Under the pieces are notes generated by a model. The model did no database searches. It saw nothing but the letters and a program-made list of their open reading frames with translations, and was not told where the DNA came from. A stretch of DNA of 43,557 nucleotides from a virus. A program made the translations under genes and the position numbers. Location of the stretch: the IMG/VR virus record IMGVR_UViG_3300037541_000305, positions 1 through 43,557 of that record; one strand, written 5' to 3'. Each line of letters begins with the position of its first letter. Position 1 is the first letter of the stretch. Positions 40,104 to 43,557 of this stretch are shown here, piece by piece.

Positions 40104-40277
40104 ATGACCATTGCGACCCTTATTCAACTGTTGGAAAATAGCCTTGTTGCGCTTGCCGAAAGGCGTGCGTTGCTAGTTCGCATCGGCGACATTGCTGGGG
40201 TCGTGGCCATTGACGCCGAGGTCGCCGAGACCGAAACCACACTGACAACTATAAAACAAGCCAACGAAGGGGCTTAA
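40104..40277 (+). CDS. Small coiled-coil protein, unknown
   Basis: 57 aa from the ATG at 40104, 4 bp after the previous stop. TIATLIQLLENSLVALAERR, then VVAIDAEVAETETTLTTIKQ, two predicted helices. Could be a fibre-assembly helper. The upstream extension of this ORF overlaps the 880-aa gene and is rejected. Confidence 0.55.
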   Translation: MTIATLIQLLENSLVALAERRALLVRIGDIAGVVAIDAEVAETETTLTTIKQANEGA

Positions 40278-40300
40278 TCTGTGTTTTTAGGGATATTTTA

Positions 40301-40462
40301 GTGGCTGAAAAATATCGAATCCACTTGTTGGCATTGCCTAGCACGCAAACTGCCAAGGCATACGATCTATGCGGTTTTACCCAAGTGACAATCCGTTTTG
40401 CTCGTTTTTTCAAAGACCTTGGGCACCTCAAGGAGAGCAATAAGGTGAGGGTTAAAGTGTGA
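40301..40462 (+). pseudogene. Truncated glycosyltransferase N-terminus (remnant or short ORF)
   Basis: The GTG start at 40301 has AGGGA upstream and gives 53 aa. KYRIHLLALPSTQTAKAYDL, then CGFTQVTIRFARFFKDLGH, aligns with the first 45 residues of the intact glycosyltransferase at 27000 (RFHVVANPQSNTTREFSQ, CGFSQKTIRFCKLLKMGGH) and stops there with an unrelated end (LKESNKVRVKV). The remaining 290 residues are missing. Most simply a broken second copy, although the retained start and Shine-Dalgarno sequence allow a short expressed peptide. Confidence 0.65.
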
Positions 40463-40468
40463 TAAACT
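40460..40468 (+). promoter_or_regulatory. Extended -10 promoter-like element before the glycine-rich adhesin
   Basis: TGATAAACT, 7 bp before the ATG at 40475, so initiation would fall on or near the A of the start codon (leaderless). No Shine-Dalgarno sequence precedes the ATG. Confidence 0.35.
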
Positions 40469-40474
40469 ACCCCG

Positions 40475-41224
40475 ATGCCGCTTCTTTCCACCATCGGAGG
40501 TGCTTCCGCCTTCGGCTTACGCAAACGTACTGCGGCAGTGACGTATATTTCGGCTACGGGTGGAACTGTAACGACATCTGGCAGTTATAAGATTCACGAA
40601 TTTACCAGCTCGGGTACGTTCACGGTAACTTCGGCCCCCTTTGGGGCGACAGTGCAGGCAATGTTGGTGGCGGGTGGAGGCGGCGGTGGGTACGGTGGTG
40701 GTGGCGGTGGCGGCTACGTGTACAATGCCGCTTTAACGGTCGCTGCGGGCTCTTATACGGCCACGGTGGGAGCAGGTGGGTTTGGCATCTCGGGTGGTCA
40801 TACAAACGGCGGAAACACGACCTTTAGCAGCCTGACAGCTATTGGCGGCGGCAAGGGTGGTATTGATTCTAATGGTTATTCCGGCGGTAGCGGCGGCGGT
40901 GGTAGTGGAGCTGGACGAAGCGGGGGCGCAGCCTTGCAGCCTACGTCTGGCAGTGGTGGCTACGGCTTTGCGGGTGGTCCCTGCGATGTGGATATTTACG
41001 ACGGCGGTGGCGGTGGAGCTGGAGGTGCGGGAAATATTGATGGTCAATCCGGCGTTGGCCGCTCGGCGGATGTTGGAACGGGCACTTTTGCGGCGGGTGG
41101 CTTTGGCAAAGATGGCACCGAATACAACACCAACGGGGCTGCTAACACGGGCGACGGCGGAGCAGCAAACAATGGCAACGGTGGCTCTGGCATCATTCGG
41201 ATTCGTTACCAATTCCAAGCCTAA
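40475..41224 (+). CDS. Glycine-rich receptor-binding adhesin-like protein
   Basis: 249 aa. Beta-type N-terminus (GTVTTSGSYKIHEFTSSGTF), then residues 65-235 are dominated by glycine runs (AGGGGGGYGGGGGGG, YSGGSGGGGSGAGRSGG, DGGGGGAGGAG) separated by short loops, ending GSGIIRIRYQFQA. This matches the plan of glycine-rich tail adhesins such as T4-type gp38, where polyglycine II helices carry variable loops that contact the receptor; no sequence homology is claimed. TAATG overlap with the nozzle-like gene. Confidence 0.7.
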   Translation: MPLLSTIGGASAFGLRKRTAAVTYISATGGTVTTSGSYKIHEFTSSGTFTVTSAPFGATVQAMLVAGGGGGGYGGGGGGGYVYNAALTVAAGSYTATVGAGGFGISGGHTNGGNTTFSSLTAIGGGKGGIDSNGYSGGSGGGGSGAGRSGGAALQPTSGSGGYGFAGGPCDVDIYDGGGGGAGGAGNIDGQSGVGRSADVGTGTFAAGGFGKDGTEYNTNGAANTGDGGAANNGNGGSGIIRIRYQFQA

Positions 41225-43416
41225 TGCCTATTTTTTCCCAGTATGGCGCCCTCGACACCCGTTTTTCAGAAACGGGAGATAGTGCATTCTTGCGGGTGAA
41301 TAACCGTCTTCGGCCCGATCAATTAAAGCCAGGGGAGGTTGCCGTAAGTCTTAATGGGCGAATGGATCTTAATGGCTCTTGGCAACCGCGTAAGGGCGTG
41401 CAGGCAGTGGGCGGCACCCTGACGGCTAATACGCGGGCAATTCAGCTATTGGACACGCCAACGTGGAAGTTGTATTCGGGCACGCCCGTCAGCATTTCGA
41501 CGGCTAGCCGTTCGACTACAACCATCACGATTGTCACCACGGGTTCTCATGGGTTTAGCTCAAATACGTTGGTTTACATTGGTGGGCTGACAGGAACGGT
41601 AGACCCGAACGGTAATCGGCTAATTACGGTGACAAATGCCACCACGTTTACGTTTACGATTTCCGGGGCTACGGGGTCTGAAACCTACGGCGGGACGGGT
41701 ACGGTGGAGGGTGCGGAATTGTCCGGTTCGCAGGTGTCTGGCGTTTACGGCAGTTGCACGTTTTCCGACCCGTCGGACAGCAACAAGTATTACATCATCC
41801 GGGCGACGAATCTATCTGCAATTGCCACCAACCTACTAACGGCTGCGGAAACAACCATTGCTTATCCTGTTGGCGTAACGCTTACTTCGGAGGTAAGTTT
41901 GCTGCAAGCCTTTGACAAGGTTTACATCTTTATCAACGGTTCCACGGCGCTGGAATGGAATGGGGTTCTTACGGGCAGTCCAGCTTTTACCAAGGTGGCA
42001 GAGGGTGCATTTACCCAGCCGGTGTACATGGACGCCGCTAGCAACACGGTAATAACCGATGGCATTGCGACCGTAACGGCTACTGCTCATGGGCTTGCGG
42101 TGGGGGACATTGTTTACGTGATTGAAAACAACACGACAATGCTTTTGGAGCATGTGGAGTACACCGTAATGGCAGTACCAACGGTTGATTCCTTCAAGGT
42201 GTATGCCCAAGTGCCTGATTCTGTTGCCAGCACCGTGGTTTGGTCAAAGAAGGTAAGTGAGGGCAAAGGCTTTATTCACATGCCGGCCCCGCCCTGGGCG
42301 ACGTACCACCAAGGGCGTCTCTGGATGCCGTACATGTACGAGCCAACGGTAAGTGGTCCGGTGGCAAGGGATCGGACGGATGAAATCATTGCCTCCGACG
42401 TGTTGGACGGAGACACGTATGACGCCCTTCAAAACCAGTTTCGCGTGACGGCGGGCATTAGCGACCACGTTGAGGGGCTGCACCCTTTTGCGGAAGACAA
42501 CTTGCTGGTTTTTAACCGTAACAGCATCCACCTGATTTCAGGGATTAGCGGTGAGTTGCGGGATACGGTGGTGCGTTTGGTCACGCCTGAGATTGGGTGC
42601 GTGGCCCGTCAAACGATTATTCAAGTGGGCAATGAGGTGCTTTTCTTGTCGGACAACGGCCTTTATGCGGCTGAGTTTGGCGACTTGTACAACTTGCGCG
42701 GGGCGGGCGTTCCTCTTTCGGAGTCGGTAAAGGCTACGCTTGACCGGCTCAATCGCAGCTACGCCTACAAAGCTTTAGCCAAGTACTACAACAATCGGTA
42801 CTACTTGGCCTTCCCGATTGATAACAGCACGGTAAACAATGCCATCCTGATCTACAACTTCTTGAACAAAGGTTGGGAGTCGTTGGACACGAATCAGAGC
42901 GGATGGGATATTCAGAACTTGTTGGTGGCTTCGTCAGAGGTAACGGGCAGCGGCTTTGGGCGCATCTACGCCATTTCCAGCAATGGTAGCATTCACATTC
43001 TTGACGAGCGGGAAGATGCTTACGACTACATCTCCGTTTTGGCGGGGGTGGCGGCAGCATCTTACGCTATTGAAAGCAGCGTTACAACCCGGCAGTACAA
43101 CTTTGGAATGATTAGCCGGAAGACGTTTTCCGATTTTGAGCTTCAGGTCCAGTCGTCGGACACTGAAAGTTCCAACGGAAACATTGGCGTGATTGTAGAG
43201 AACTACGACCACGAAGAGACGTTGACGACGGTGCGTGACCTTTTGGGTGGAAGCAATTTGGACGTGTCGGAAGACGCATCGCTACGTGGTAGAATAGGCA
43301 ATAAACGCGGTTACGGAATCCAAGTGGTTTTTACCCCTACCAATGGAAGGCCGATACTACGGACGACAAGTGTAACGGCTGGTATTACGAACGCATCAAT
43401 CTCCCAAGCAACCTAA
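41224..43416 (+). CDS. Tail nozzle/tubular-B-like protein
   Basis: 730 aa. The N-terminal stretch AFLRVNNRLRPDQLKPGEVA, then LNGRMDLNGSWQPRKGVQAV, is a frequent entry in podovirus tail tube/nozzle proteins. Two inserted beta modules of the 'HGF/HGL-GD-V' type follow (TGSHGFSSNTLVYIGGLTG; ATAHGLAVGDIVYVIENNT), then a propeller-like core (NLLVFNRNSIHLISGISGEL, VLFLSDNGLYAAEFGDLYNL, YLAFPIDNSTVNNAILIYNF). Length fits T7 gp12/P22 gp10-like proteins (about 480-800 aa). It probably forms the six-fold nozzle below the adaptor ring and carries the fibres encoded around it. Confidence 0.7.
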   Translation: MPIFSQYGALDTRFSETGDSAFLRVNNRLRPDQLKPGEVAVSLNGRMDLNGSWQPRKGVQAVGGTLTANTRAIQLLDTPTWKLYSGTPVSISTASRSTTTITIVTTGSHGFSSNTLVYIGGLTGTVDPNGNRLITVTNATTFTFTISGATGSETYGGTGTVEGAELSGSQVSGVYGSCTFSDPSDSNKYYIIRATNLSAIATNLLTAAETTIAYPVGVTLTSEVSLLQAFDKVYIFINGSTALEWNGVLTGSPAFTKVAEGAFTQPVYMDAASNTVITDGIATVTATAHGLAVGDIVYVIENNTTMLLEHVEYTVMAVPTVDSFKVYAQVPDSVASTVVWSKKVSEGKGFIHMPAPPWATYHQGRLWMPYMYEPTVSGPVARDRTDEIIASDVLDGDTYDALQNQFRVTAGISDHVEGLHPFAEDNLLVFNRNSIHLISGISGELRDTVVRLVTPEIGCVARQTIIQVGNEVLFLSDNGLYAAEFGDLYNLRGAGVPLSESVKATLDRLNRSYAYKALAKYYNNRYYLAFPIDNSTVNNAILIYNFLNKGWESLDTNQSGWDIQNLLVASSEVTGSGFGRIYAISSNGSIHILDEREDAYDYISVLAGVAAASYAIESSVTTRQYNFGMISRKTFSDFELQVQSSDTESSNGNIGVIVENYDHEETLTTVRDLLGGSNLDVSEDASLRGRIGNKRGYGIQVVFTPTNGRPILRTTSVTAGITNASISQAT

Positions 43417-43417
43417 C

Positions 43418-43557
43418 ATGGCCATCTTAGCAACAGGCAACACCTTTGCCACGGGCGACAACCCGACAGCGGCGACGCTTAATGCGGCGGTGAATAGTGC
43501 TACGTTTGCTTCGGGAGCGGTGGATAGCAGCACGACGCAGCTTTCGGGTGGGGCTAT
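43418..43557 (+). CDS. Tail fibre/virion protein, 5' end (continues at base 1)
   Basis: The ATG at 43418 lies one base after the stop codon of the nozzle-like gene (ends 43416). It starts MAILATGNTFATGDNP and runs off the window in frame with the ORF ending at 683. From 43431 the bases are identical to 1-127, so this is the start of the same 231-aa protein, cut only by where the circle was opened. Confidence 0.8.
   Translation, partial: MAILATGNTFATGDNPTAATLNAAVNSATFASGAVDSSTTQLSGGA
43431..43557. repeat. 127-bp terminal redundancy, right copy
   Basis: Exact copy of bases 1-127, giving a unique genome length of 43,430 bp. Confidence 0.95.

Noticed and set aside
40442-40456. 15-bp repeat shared with 3947-3961 (both encode KVRVK)
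   Set aside because: One exact 15-mer match is about what chance gives in a genome of this length; no flanking similarity.

Overview
The window is one complete phage genome read once round the circle. The last 127 bases repeat the first 127 exactly, so the unique length is 43,430 bp and the tail gene that starts at 43418 finishes at 683. Gene content is that of a tailed dsDNA phage of podovirus type: small and large terminase, a long portal (696 aa), scaffold, a DUF5309/SU10-like major capsid protein, a P22 gp4-like adaptor, a nozzle-like protein, several fibre or adhesin proteins and three large ejection-type proteins. I see no tape measure, sheath, tail tube, integrase, DNA polymerase, RNA polymerase or recognisable endolysin. 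The host is not identifiable. A lipobox spanin-like protein points to a Gram-negative-type envelope, and chitobiase-C-terminal-like and fibronectin III modules on two exported fibre proteins recall environmental bacteria such as Verrucomicrobiota, but that is only a guess.

Layout. Two transcription arms diverge from a 656-bp non-coding region (18489-19144) with direct repeats, a perfect 18-bp AT palindrome, a G-quadruplex-capable run and operator-like inverted repeats. Leftwards (minus strand, 18488 to about 6675) runs the early arm: about 28 mostly tiny genes, nearly all linked by 4-bp ATGA stop/start overlaps. It includes a GP88-family protein, small membrane proteins, a right-handed beta-helix (tailspike-like) protein, a lipoprotein, an SSB-like protein, an HNH endonuclease, HTH proteins, a PPC-motif methylase-like protein, a replication initiator/helicase loader and a DnaB helicase. 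Rightwards (plus strand, 19145 through 43416 and on to 6588) runs the late arm: packaging, head, adaptor, fibres, lysis, a metallophosphoesterase with a winged-helix protein, collagen-like and glycine-rich adhesins, nozzle and ejection proteins. The arms converge at about 6.6 kb.

The most notable element is a complete type II (open stem II) hammerhead ribozyme on the minus strand at 17517-17571, starting three bases after the stop codon of the GP88 gene, where it should cut the early polycistronic mRNA. Other unexplained RNA-level signals are a tRNA-like element with a perfect acceptor stem, T arm and CCA inside the 3' end of a coding gene (10738-10840), and a hairpin-rich 400-nt minus-strand stretch behind a terminator (about 9360-9760).

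Other unusual features are a chain of three tiny ATGA-linked ORFs after the lysis genes, a 30-codon gene that is a shortened tandem copy of its neighbour, a collagen-like protein whose C-terminal module is repeated as the next gene, a remnant of a second glycosyltransferase, and a tailspike-like protein encoded in the early arm beside a short lipoprotein.
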